Source of the DNA: Eubacterium sp.
GTDB lineage: Bacteria > Bacillota > Clostridia > Lachnospirales > Lachnospiraceae
Direction of reading: 5' to 3'
DNA length: 64,000 bases
Assembly: GCA_022791495.1 (NCBI GenBank)
Contig: JAAVZE010000032.1
Coordinates: 1-64,000 of the forward strand
Shown: positions 39,701 to 48,355 of the stretch, piece by piece
Layout: each line of letters opens with the position of its first letter
Position numbering within the stretch: position 1 is the first letter of the stretch
The notes under the pieces: generated by a model
Seen by the model: only the letters and a program-made list of their open reading frames with translations
The model's database searches: none
Told to the model about the DNA's origin: nothing
Position numbers and translations under genes: made by a program

Positions 39701-40577
39701 GATGCAGAATCGTACAAGTCCATCATGGTACAATTATAGTAAATATAGAGATGAATTTGGAGTTACAGAGGAATTGGTAGAATATTTGGATACTCATATG
39801 GATAATTTTATTATGGCATCCGATTGTTCTATGGTAAATGACAGTATTATGAAAGAAATAATAGTAAAAAATATATCACTACAGTCATTTGTTAAATTGA
39901 TGCAAAAATTTCAAATAGAGGATTTTACAAATGATTTGAATGAGTTTACCGAGGAAAAGGTGAAAGCAATGATTGCTGAGCAGTATTTTCCGTTTTCGGC
40001 TGAGCGCTATGTGGAACTGCGTGAGGCGCATCCAAATTTGTGCATAGAGTTTATATGCAAAAATAAGGAAGATTTTATGGAGTGCATAGACGATTGCGGA
40101 CTGATGCAAGATGAAATTGTAGAATTGCTCAAAAATAATTCCTTTTCTGATGATGAAAAGATCAAAATTCTTAATCAAATTGAAAGTGCAGAAATTAACG
40201 AAAGAATTGCTTGGATAATTAGACAATTCAGATTTAGAATTAGCAAGGAATATGTTGAAGCGGCTTGGAGACAACTTTCAAAGGATGATAAATATGAATT
40301 GTTGCTTAACCATATAGGAGTTTACAGCAAGGATGAATTAGCTGTTAAATTTCAGGAGTTAGGTGGCGTGTATCAGCAATTAGCGAGCAGGACACGTCAT
40401 AAGGTGAGTTTTCACGATGATTCGGCTGGATACAATAAAAGGTTGCTGGATTATTTGAATAAAATAGATTATTTGTCAAGCGTAAAAGAAGAGGATGTGG
40501 TTGTTGGAGAAGATATTGAATCACATAAGAAAATTATTGAACATATAATTATAGGAATGGTAAAGCAGGCGAAATAA
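36765..40577 (+). CDS. YobI/KAP-like P-loop NTPase with transmembrane insertion
   Basis: IALSGPYGSGKSSIIQSYKEKHP (Walker A); two TM segments; DTVFIEDLDRFKSTEIFIKLRELNTILN (Walker B); 1270 aa; AT-rich relative to neighbours. Confidence 0.85.
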   Translation: MNDRKRNSKIRLIKDNIQQFLYKGIENIKQKNNKWIDALCRALVYSGKSEYKDFTPEKEIKNGEEYLNALDWALRNPDIKNIALSGPYGSGKSSIIQSYKEKHPSVKALNISLATFDVENCRDEENIIEEGILKQLFYKVDAHKIPQSRYRKLKKISIISYARNISVFSILLIFICGFFLTDKTCTLFNKVLSIGAYWGLGDLYTVFFVICVWMASVLFLAYLFRWITKKFSLKEINLADKAIISEGLEEDESIFNKNMDEIVYFFEETKYDTVFIEDLDRFKSTEIFIKLRELNTILNNYEQIKNRIAFIYAIRDDIFVRDERTKFFDFIIPVIPIINSTNSGEILREKLNVIEMEDGTYASSKYDISSRFITLISPFIEDMRVLTSICNEFVIYKKTLRDRQNLSLKDELMFSMMIFKNLYPKDFADLEAEKGIVKKAFNAKKNFINNKILELEKEIELKQILLDKIDSDVLRDLREVKIAFINYLVGGNEKLDYVENANGKFTYSDIMKSDFDIKKLDGQRVNIYYVTGYDYYSMPKTDSRTLQNLSAELKDMGNDYFKRCEVMKNSTKDRKDSIKKNIENCKKEISYLRSYTLPALIKKYSSEVIFPDEIRENKLLVFLIRHGYIDENYAEYINYFHPKSITKDEMNFILGIRNFEPVGDFSYTLKHCGRIMELIEDYEFSQPETLNFNLLDYMILQEKKDHKYDIMLQQIVNHSAKGKGFIKAYLDRGLNLERFVHDICRESEWIWYEFLTDNSLSEDTKYKYLEFILCYADITDIKNNNGYFDDKDNGYNICKPICSFMKERKDTLQRFKNIPVDRMMQVIETLGIYFKELDIEGVDKTLLEYVFDNQFFELTHSMLGNLFKMKKPECIPDLRRANYKMVRSLGYEPLNENINSNFPQYVQTFILDTETNTEEDFESVNDIIENLFKQDDSDRCLQVIDKEPVIWENLENCCADGLNDEERKPVVLELWNYILMQNRTSPSWYNYSKYRDEFGVTEELVEYLDTHMDNFIMASDCSMVNDSIMKEIIVKNISLQSFVKLMQKFQIEDFTNDLNEFTEEKVKAMIAEQYFPFSAERYVELREAHPNLCIEFICKNKEDFMECIDDCGLMQDEIVELLKNNSFSDDEKIKILNQIESAEINERIAWIIRQFRFRISKEYVEAAWRQLSKDDKYELLLNHIGVYSKDELAVKFQELGGVYQQLASRTRHKVSFHDDSAGYNKRLLDYLNKIDYLSSVKEEDVVVGEDIESHKKIIEHIIIGMVKQAK

Positions 40578-40684
40578 ATTTTTTCTTTCATTGAGTAATA
40601 CTATACACAAAAAAACTTGCTGATTTTCATTTCTGTAGCTCTTGGCTGTATTTTAGGACATCCCCCACATCCCCCTCTCCAGGG

Positions 40685-40713
40685 TTTACAACCCCTTACT
40701 TATGTAGTATAAT
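40685..40713 (+). promoter_or_regulatory. Sigma-70 type promoter of the pel/EPS operon
   Basis: TTTACA - 17 bp - TATAAT, upstream of the PqqD-like gene. Confidence 0.7.
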
Positions 40714-40758
40714 AAAAAGATATATAGAGGATGTATAAAATAAAGGAGAATCAGAAAC

Positions 40759-41043
40759 ATGCCGTTAGAATCGGAATCTGGCAAAACTTTGTACCAGCTG
40801 CGGTACGCTGCCGGGATTTACTGGCTGCTTGATATGAGCCAGCCGGGACATCCCTACAGAAAGCCGCTGCCTCTGAATGAGATGGGAGCTTCGATCTGGA
40901 GAATGATGGAGAAGGGGATGGGACAGGAAGAGATTTCGGCAGATCTGGCAGCGGAATATGGGATTTCCCAGGATGAGGTGGAGAAGGATGTCCGGGAATT
41001 TTGTCAGCAGCTGAAACGGCAGGGAATCAAAGCGCGTAGCTGA
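40759..41043 (+). CDS. PqqD-like protein
   Basis: LNEMGASIWRMMEKGMGQEEISADLAAEYGISQDEVEKDVREFCQQLKRQGI is PqqD-like. Confidence 0.8.
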   Translation: MPLESESGKTLYQLRYAAGIYWLLDMSQPGHPYRKPLPLNEMGASIWRMMEKGMGQEEISADLAAEYGISQDEVEKDVREFCQQLKRQGIKARS

Positions 41044-41095
41044 AAGATACAGGAGAAAATGAATTGCATCTGAACGGGACGGCGTGGAGGCGGTA

Positions 41096-43273
41096 ATGAA
41101 TATTTTACTTATTGGAGGCACGGGAAGTTTGATGAACCAGATGATCATCAAACTGAGAAAAGAAGGGCACAGGGTGTATCTGCTGACAGGAGAGCAATTC
41201 GGTACAAGTTCCTATGCAAAAGTATTTGAACGTTATGATTTTTCTTATGATAATAGTAGCCTGAATGAGATATTTGAAAGTGTCAGCCCGGATGTGACAT
41301 TGTTTTTGGGGGCATATGATTCCAATTTTTCCTGGCAGGAGAAGGAGCGGGATTCCGTGCAGTATATTTCGTCGCTTATGAACCTGCTGACTGCTTATGC
41401 CAGTGTGAGACAGGGGCGGTTCGTCTACCTTTCGTCGGAAGAGGTGTACCGGGGAAATTATGAGGAAGATATCACAGAGGATGTAACTGCCTGTGGGGAG
41501 GGATTCCGGGGAATGGCACTGGTACAGGCAGAGTATCTCTGTAATAATTTCAGGGAAATACAGGAACTGGACATAGTGGTGCTGAGACTGGATCATCTGT
41601 ACGGTATTCCGAAAGACCGGAGCCAGCTGGATGGGCTCTGTGGATCTATGTGTGTAAAGGCTTTGGAGCAGGGATATCTTCTGGCGAATCCGAACATCAC
41701 ACATTCCCTCTTATATGAGTCGGATGCTGTAGAGTTTATTTATCAGTTTATGAATAACAGGGAGACAGGATATTCCCTGTATCACATCTCGTCTTCTACT
41801 CCGGTGACTGAACTGCAGATCGGTAAGATTCTGTGCCGAATGATAGGAAACAATACGGAGCTCGTAGAAGCGAATGAATTGGGGGAGTACCGCAAAGTGC
41901 TTTCCAATCAGCGGTTTATCAGTGAATTCGGAGCTGCTGTCTGTCATCCTCCGGAGGATGGGATTCAGAGAGTGGCATCCTATATCCTGAAACATAAAGA
42001 GGCATTTATCCAGGAGGAAGAAAAGAAGAGATTTGGCGGGCGCCTCATCCACAGATTTGGCTGGTTTTTTAAGGCATGTGTCCCGTTTATAGAAAATATG
42101 GCTTGTTTTATTCCGTTTTTTATGTTAAATAACAGAACGGTTGACAGCCGGTATTTTTCGAGGCTGGATTTTTATCTGCTATATGTATTGCTTTTTGCTG
42201 TGGTCTATGGGCAGCATCAGGCAATTTTTTCCGCTGTGCTGGCAGTCTGTGGATATCTGTTCCGCCAAATGTACACCCGCAGCGGATTTGAAGTGATGCT
42301 GGATTACACCACCTATGTCTGGATGGCACAGTTATTCATACTTGGTCTGGTGGTGGGCTATATGCGGGATCAGATACGGGCGATCCGGACCGAGGGTGCA
42401 GAGGTCCAGAAGAATCTGGGACGCCAGCTGAGGGACATCAAAGATATCAACAGCAGCAACGTCCGGGTGAAGGATGTGCTGGAGCGGCAGGTAATCGATC
42501 AGAAGGACAGCATCGGAAAGCTGTACAGTATTACCTCTACCCTGGATCAGTATACGCCGGAAGAGGTCCTCTTTTATGCAGTAGAAATTTTATCCAAGAT
42601 CCTGCGCAGTCCGGATGTGGCGATTTATACTGTGTACAATTCAGATTACGCCAGACTGTTTTCCTCCAGCTCGGATGTGGCGCGCAAGCTGGGAAATTCC
42701 ATCCGTTATCCAGAGATGGGAGAGCTTTATGAGTGTCTGAAAGAGCGTAAGGTTTACATCAACCGCCAGATGGATGAACGATACCCTCTGATGGCAAATG
42801 CCATTTATGACAAAGAGGAAATGAATATGATCGTTATGGTATGGGGGATCCCATGGGAACGGATGACATTGGGACAGGCGAATCTGCTTGTTGTCATCAG
42901 TTACCTGATCCAGAATGCCATGCTGCGGGCAAGCCGTTACATGGCGGCTCTCGAAGAACAGAGATATGTGGAGGATACCCAGATTCTGGAACCTGAGGCG
43001 TTCAGCGCCCTTGTGACTGCCTACCAAAAGGCAAAAAGAAAAAACCTTACCGTATGTACGTTACTCCAGATACAGACAGAATCCGAAGATTATGAACAGA
43101 TTGGAAAAGTGTTGATGAAGAATCTTCGTCAGACCGACTACCTGGGTACCATGAGGGATGGTAAAATGTACGTGCTGCTGGCTAATACTCTTCGGAATGA
43201 GGCAGATATCGTCATCAGCAGATTTGCAGGAGCAGGGATACAAAGCAGGATCGTGGAAAGAATCGAGGAATGA
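41096..43273 (+). CDS. pelD: NAD-dependent epimerase-like domain fused to PelD-like (TM + GAF + degenerate GGDEF) c-di-GMP receptor
   Basis: N-term ILLIGGTGSLMNQMIIKLRKEGHRVYLLTG; TM block ~42130-42370; GAF-like region; C-terminal LMKNLRQTDYLGTMRDGKMYVLLANT with an RxxD I-site and no GGDEF. Confidence 0.8.
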   Translation: MNILLIGGTGSLMNQMIIKLRKEGHRVYLLTGEQFGTSSYAKVFERYDFSYDNSSLNEIFESVSPDVTLFLGAYDSNFSWQEKERDSVQYISSLMNLLTAYASVRQGRFVYLSSEEVYRGNYEEDITEDVTACGEGFRGMALVQAEYLCNNFREIQELDIVVLRLDHLYGIPKDRSQLDGLCGSMCVKALEQGYLLANPNITHSLLYESDAVEFIYQFMNNRETGYSLYHISSSTPVTELQIGKILCRMIGNNTELVEANELGEYRKVLSNQRFISEFGAAVCHPPEDGIQRVASYILKHKEAFIQEEEKKRFGGRLIHRFGWFFKACVPFIENMACFIPFFMLNNRTVDSRYFSRLDFYLLYVLLFAVVYGQHQAIFSAVLAVCGYLFRQMYTRSGFEVMLDYTTYVWMAQLFILGLVVGYMRDQIRAIRTEGAEVQKNLGRQLRDIKDINSSNVRVKDVLERQVIDQKDSIGKLYSITSTLDQYTPEEVLFYAVEILSKILRSPDVAIYTVYNSDYARLFSSSSDVARKLGNSIRYPEMGELYECLKERKVYINRQMDERYPLMANAIYDKEEMNMIVMVWGIPWERMTLGQANLLVVISYLIQNAMLRASRYMAALEEQRYVEDTQILEPEAFSALVTAYQKAKRKNLTVCTLLQIQTESEDYEQIGKVLMKNLRQTDYLGTMRDGKMYVLLANTLRNEADIVISRFAGAGIQSRIVERIEE

Positions 43274-44181
43274 GTTCAGATATGGAGAGATTCATTATTG
43301 TGGTCCTTATCAATACTCTGGTGGCAGTGGGGTATCTGATCTGGAACCGGGTTCAAAATAAAGAGCGGCCTCTCAGTTATATTTCCAAAGGCATGGTGAT
43401 GATATTATGCCCTGTTCTCGGTGTTCTTTATGTCTTTTTTGGCTATATCATTTACCGTTGTTTTTTCTTCCAGGGGGTGGATCTGGAAGATGTGATCTTT
43501 AAAAAGGACCGGGTGAAGACCTTTACCCATGCCGATGAGGAACGTGGACGTACCGTTGTGTCCATGGAGGAGGCGTTAGCCGTTACGGATAAAGATAATC
43601 TGCGTACCCTGATGTTGAATGTGGTGAGGGGAGATATCCGGGAGTCGCTGGCCTCAATCTCACTGGCATTAAATAGTGAGGATTCGGAAACTTCCCACTA
43701 TGCGGCTTCGGTTCTCCAGGATGCGCTGAACGACTTTCGGACCACGGTGCAGAAGTGCTATAACGAGATTCAGAAACGGGAAGAAAATCAGGCGGAATAC
43801 ATTCGACTCCTCATTGATTATATGGACCAGGTACTGCGGCAGCAGGTATTTACAGATATGGAACAGAGATCCTTTGTGGAACAGATGGATTCTGTCTGTG
43901 AATTATTATATTGGGAACACCCGGATCAGGTGACAAGCCGTCACTTCCAGGCGGTCAGTATGCGTCTGCTTGAGATCCAGGATTTTGACCGGTGCAGGAT
44001 CTGGTGTGAGCGGGCAGCGGAACATTATCCAGATACGCTGGCTACCTATACATGCCAGCTGAAATTGTTTTTTTCCATTGGGGACAGGGAGCGGTTTTTT
44101 GAGGTCCTCTCGCAGCTGCGAAACTCCAAAGTGGTCATCGACAATGAGACGCTGGAGCTCATCCGGGTATTTCAGCAATAA
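43270..44181 (+). CDS. pelE: PelE-like membrane/TPR protein
   Basis: TM segments then helical repeats (VVSMEEALAVTDKDNLRTLMLNVVRGDIRESLASISLALNSEDSETSHYAASVLQ), directly after the PelD-like gene. Confidence 0.7.
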   Translation: MSSDMERFIIVVLINTLVAVGYLIWNRVQNKERPLSYISKGMVMILCPVLGVLYVFFGYIIYRCFFFQGVDLEDVIFKKDRVKTFTHADEERGRTVVSMEEALAVTDKDNLRTLMLNVVRGDIRESLASISLALNSEDSETSHYAASVLQDALNDFRTTVQKCYNEIQKREENQAEYIRLLIDYMDQVLRQQVFTDMEQRSFVEQMDSVCELLYWEHPDQVTSRHFQAVSMRLLEIQDFDRCRIWCERAAEHYPDTLATYTCQLKLFFSIGDRERFFEVLSQLRNSKVVIDNETLELIRVFQQ

Positions 44182-44202
44182 GGAAGATAGAAGGTGCTGC
44201 CA

Positions 44203-46506
44203 ATGTCAATGAGGCTTTACACAATATTACAGTTTACCGAGATTTTAGGCGTATATATGATCATGACAGTACTGCTGCCTGCTTTCGTTCTGCATAACAG
44301 GATCCGGGAGCGCAGGTTTGCCCAGAAGTTTTTTATCTGTTTGCTGTCGGGAAATTTTTATATCATGAATCTCGTTTTTTTGTTGCAGCTTCTTCATATT
44401 TCCAATCGTTTTACGCTGGTCATCGCTACTTTTGTTCCGGCTCTTGTCCTGTGGCAGCGGTGGAATAATATAGGTCTTGTGTCCTTTTTTCGCAGCCTTT
44501 GGAATAATCTGCACCGTATTACGGAGGGAAAGCTGGGGGGAAAGACTGTTGTATTTCGTATCCTGGATCATCTGCGGCATGGCGTGGCAGCGGTGGGGCG
44601 TGGGTTTTTGTATAGTTTTAAAAAGAGGTGGCTGGAGTGGATACTGGTGGCGGCAGTTTTAGTACTGCTGGCAGCCTTCTACGGTATACAGCTGCTTCGG
44701 GGATATGGGTATACTGCTTCTGATACTCCGGTACATCTATACTGGATCAACGGAATGAGCAGAAACAATATTTTCATCGACGGGGTGTATCCCTTTGGTT
44801 ATCATTGTGTGATTTACTATCTTCATACAGTATTTGGTATAGACAGTTATGTCTTTATGCGGCTTTTTTCTTTTGTACAGACACTGATGCTCCATATGGT
44901 TCTGCTGGGATTCATCCGTCTGTGCTGCCGGAGCAGATACATCGGTTACGGAATCATGGGAATCTACGTAATTGGTAATTTTTTGCAGCCCAGCACATAT
45001 CTGCGTTTTTTTTCGGTACTTCCCCAGGAGTACGGAATGATCTTTATTCTTCCCTCGATTTATTTTGCTTTTTATTTTTTCCAGGAGAGAAGACAGGAAG
45101 TGAAAAAATGGCTGCCACCCAAAGAGTCCCGGTTTGCGCTGGTATTTTTTGCCATGAGCTTTTCCATGACTCTCGCGGTACATTTTTATGATACGATGAT
45201 CGCGGGGCTGTTTTGTGCGGGGGTGGCAGCAGGGTATCTGTTTTGGTTCCTGCGCAAACAGTATTTTTGGAGTGTGCTGCTCACTGGATTTATCAGTGTG
45301 ATGATCGCCGTTCTGCCGATGGCGGCAGCCTATGCCATGGGAACGCCGCTGCAGGGATCCCTGGGATGGGGGATGAGCGTCATCAACGGTTCTGATGAAA
45401 AGCAGGACAGCACAGAAGAGGACGACATTGGTGCCACGGTTATCTACTATGATGAAAGGGGGAACCAGGTGGCAGAACTGACCGTCCCAGAGTCTGGTGT
45501 AACCACAGGCGGTGGTGAACCGGCAGAGGGAATCCGGAAAAAGCTGGAGGGGGTATGGGATAGGCTCTGCTCTGCGATCAACGGTGCGGTGCTGCATGAG
45601 CCACAGTCCTGGTACTATCTTGTAGTTCTGGCTGCCATGGAGCTGCTCTTTTTGCTGGGGATTCTCTTTTTGGTGTTCCGAAGACCGTGTTATGGCGCCA
45701 TGCTTCTGTCCACAGGTGTCTTTATGGTACTGCTGCTGGTTCTTCAGACCGCGAAGGATTTAGGTCTGCCGGAGCTGATGGATGGCAGCCGGTGCCGGAT
45801 TTATTTTGGCTATATGCTGCCAGTGGCATTTGCCTTTGCGGCAGACGGGGTGATTCGTCTTATATTATGGAAGGAAAACTGGAGTAAAGGACGGAATTTT
45901 TGTTCTCTGGTCTGCGTGGCAGCTTCGGTCTGCCTGCTGTGGAACGGGGATTACCGCAAGGAACCCGTGGAGAATACAACCCTTGTCACCAATGAAGCCA
46001 TCACTTGTCTGACCAATATTATACGGGAAGAAAAGGATTTTACCTGGACAATCTGCTCTGCCAATGACGAGACGCAGATGGGACTGGATCATGGCTATCA
46101 TTATGAGCTGATCACCTTTTTGAAGGATATGGAATTAAATAACATGGAGCCAGGAGCGGAGCCATTGATCCGTATTCCTACCGACAGCGTATATGTCTTT
46201 ATCGAAAAAGTTCCCATTGACTATACAGAACATTATTCGGAAAGTGGTCAGCAGGTATCGAGACAGGGGGCGGTACGTGAGCTTCCCAGTGTGGGGGGCA
46301 TCGATATGTACAAAGGAGAGAACCGCTGGATTCTTATGTCCCGGATCTATTACTGGGCGCAGGAATTTAAGCAGCTGTATCCTTATGATGTGAGGACTTA
46401 TTGTGAGACGGACCAGTTCATATGTTATAAGATCAAACAGAACCCGTACCACTTACTAAATTTTGCTATCGACTACGGTTATAATTCCCGTAAAATAGAG
46501 GAGTGA
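44203..46506 (+). CDS. Large polytopic membrane protein of the pel-like operon
   Basis: Many hydrophobic segments; SDTPVHLYWINGMSRNNIFIDGVYPFGYHCVIYYLHTVFGID; possibly a GT-C-like fold (inference). Confidence 0.65.
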   Translation: MSMRLYTILQFTEILGVYMIMTVLLPAFVLHNRIRERRFAQKFFICLLSGNFYIMNLVFLLQLLHISNRFTLVIATFVPALVLWQRWNNIGLVSFFRSLWNNLHRITEGKLGGKTVVFRILDHLRHGVAAVGRGFLYSFKKRWLEWILVAAVLVLLAAFYGIQLLRGYGYTASDTPVHLYWINGMSRNNIFIDGVYPFGYHCVIYYLHTVFGIDSYVFMRLFSFVQTLMLHMVLLGFIRLCCRSRYIGYGIMGIYVIGNFLQPSTYLRFFSVLPQEYGMIFILPSIYFAFYFFQERRQEVKKWLPPKESRFALVFFAMSFSMTLAVHFYDTMIAGLFCAGVAAGYLFWFLRKQYFWSVLLTGFISVMIAVLPMAAAYAMGTPLQGSLGWGMSVINGSDEKQDSTEEDDIGATVIYYDERGNQVAELTVPESGVTTGGGEPAEGIRKKLEGVWDRLCSAINGAVLHEPQSWYYLVVLAAMELLFLLGILFLVFRRPCYGAMLLSTGVFMVLLLVLQTAKDLGLPELMDGSRCRIYFGYMLPVAFAFAADGVIRLILWKENWSKGRNFCSLVCVAASVCLLWNGDYRKEPVENTTLVTNEAITCLTNIIREEKDFTWTICSANDETQMGLDHGYHYELITFLKDMELNNMEPGAEPLIRIPTDSVYVFIEKVPIDYTEHYSESGQQVSRQGAVRELPSVGGIDMYKGENRWILMSRIYYWAQEFKQLYPYDVRTYCETDQFICYKIKQNPYHLLNFAIDYGYNSRKIEE

Positions 46507-46510
46507 GAGT

Positions 46511-48331
46511 ATGATAACAAGGAAAAATTTTCTGATCATGGGAGTGACCATGTTCGTGCTGTTATTTCTGTTTCAGTTCTCACAGATCATGAAAGAGTCG
46601 GGAAATGAATATGACGTCAATCATTATGCAGTGGATGCCGGTCTGGAGGGAGAGGATGCCTGGCAGAAAAGCCCTCCGAAGGATGTGCTGAAAAAGGGAG
46701 ATTATGTGCTGTTTGTGGGAAACGGGAAGAGCGATATCGGAAAGACGGTCTCCTGGTGGTGTACGTATACAAAACGGGAACTGATGGTATGCCAGAGTGT
46801 GGAGGAATGTCCGGAAGATGTCTCCCAGAAGGCAGAGGTGCTTCTCCTGGAGTCGTCCTATGTCAGAGAAAAAAAGGATATTGAGGCATTGACGGAAATG
46901 GTACGGAGGGGAGGCACGCTGGTTTTCTGTGATCTGCCGGATGTCCCAGAGATAAAAGCCTCCCGCCAGTGGAAAGAGCTGCTGGGGATCCGTCAGGTGA
47001 AGGAACTGCGGCAGGAGATCAAGGGCGTAAATCTGTTTTCCGGATTTTTGCTGGGGGGGCAGGCGATCTATCTTCCAGCGGATGCCAAAGAGAAACAGGA
47101 GCGGCAGGATCTGGAGCATAGCATACCCTGGTATGAGACAACTAACGGCTGCAAAACTTATATGACAGGCATAGTTTCTGATCCTTCGGTGAAAAATGAG
47201 GAGCTGCCGCCATTGATCTGGCGTGTCGGTCTGGGAAAGGGCAAGGTGTTTGCTGTAAATGGCGATTATATGAAAGACTGCACCGGAATTGGCATGTTGA
47301 GCGCCATTCTGGCAGAGATTAAGCCCTATGATCTGTATCCGGTGGTAAATGCCCAGTGTATGGGAGTGGCAAATTTTCCGGGGCTGGCGGCAGAAAATTC
47401 GGAGAGAATGAAAGAACTCTACAGCAGGGAACTGCCCGCCGTATTCCGGGATATCATCTGGCCAGGCCTTTGTTCCGCAGTTGATAAAAGCGGTGCCCAT
47501 CTGACCTGTTATCTGGCTCCACAGTTTGATTACGGGGATGACAAGGAACCCCGGAAGGATCAGCTGGTCTTTTATCTGCGGCAGTTAAAGGAGAGGGAAG
47601 CGGAGGCAGGACTTACACTGGAGTATGTCTCTGCCGGTGATCTGACCCGGAAGATGAATGCAGATCAGTCCTTCTTCCAAAATTCTGGTAGCCAGTATCG
47701 GTATGGAGCAGCCTATATTCCCCCAGGAGGAGCGGCGTACAGTATAGAGAAGCTGAAGGACTATGCCTTTTTTGAACATATTCAGACCGTAGCAAGCATC
47801 TATTCGGCGGAGCGCCCGGTGGTTTCATATCTGGATGACAAAACGACGCTTCAAAGTATAACGAGTACGGGAATTTCCCATACCTATAAGGAAGATATCC
47901 GGATGAAAAGCCTCCAGACAGCGTTGGGTTATTCAAATATCGTTTTGGACATGAATCAGATCACCTGGCCGGAGGAAGAAGAGGACCGTTGGGAGATCGT
48001 GTCTGAGAAATTTTCCAGCCAGATCAATACCTACTGGAAGGCTTTTGAGATGTTTGATCAGACTTCGGCTTCCGAATGCGATACTAGAATACGGAATTTT
48101 CTTGCGATGGATTATGAGGATTCCAGAGAAGGTGACGAGATTCATGTCAGCATAAAGGAGCGGAACGGGGACCTGTGGTTTATTTTCCGAGCCCATGGAG
48201 AGAAGGTGGTGTCTGTACAGGGGGGAGATTTCACAAAGATTGAGACGGACGCTTATCTGATCCGTGCCGGCCAGGACGAGTTGACGATCCGGTGCCAACC
48301 GGAGGATTCCTTATATTATTATCTGCCCTGA
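46511..48331 (+). CDS. Membrane-anchored extracellular protein, possible DUF2194/PelA-like
   Basis: N-terminal TM anchor, large extracellular domain, sits between the polytopic protein and PelF; family assignment tentative. Confidence 0.5.
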   Translation: MITRKNFLIMGVTMFVLLFLFQFSQIMKESGNEYDVNHYAVDAGLEGEDAWQKSPPKDVLKKGDYVLFVGNGKSDIGKTVSWWCTYTKRELMVCQSVEECPEDVSQKAEVLLLESSYVREKKDIEALTEMVRRGGTLVFCDLPDVPEIKASRQWKELLGIRQVKELRQEIKGVNLFSGFLLGGQAIYLPADAKEKQERQDLEHSIPWYETTNGCKTYMTGIVSDPSVKNEELPPLIWRVGLGKGKVFAVNGDYMKDCTGIGMLSAILAEIKPYDLYPVVNAQCMGVANFPGLAAENSERMKELYSRELPAVFRDIIWPGLCSAVDKSGAHLTCYLAPQFDYGDDKEPRKDQLVFYLRQLKEREAEAGLTLEYVSAGDLTRKMNADQSFFQNSGSQYRYGAAYIPPGGAAYSIEKLKDYAFFEHIQTVASIYSAERPVVSYLDDKTTLQSITSTGISHTYKEDIRMKSLQTALGYSNIVLDMNQITWPEEEEDRWEIVSEKFSSQINTYWKAFEMFDQTSASECDTRIRNFLAMDYEDSREGDEIHVSIKERNGDLWFIFRAHGEKVVSVQGGDFTKIETDAYLIRAGQDELTIRCQPEDSLYYYLP

Positions 48332-48355
48332 TGTGTACATTGTCCCATTTCAGGA

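Noticed and set aside
44737-45597. 286-aa minus-strand ORF
   Set aside because: Antisense to the polytopic membrane protein; His/Gln-rich shadow translation.
46580-47500. 306-aa minus-strand ORF
   Set aside because: Antisense to the 46511-48331 gene; no coding signature.
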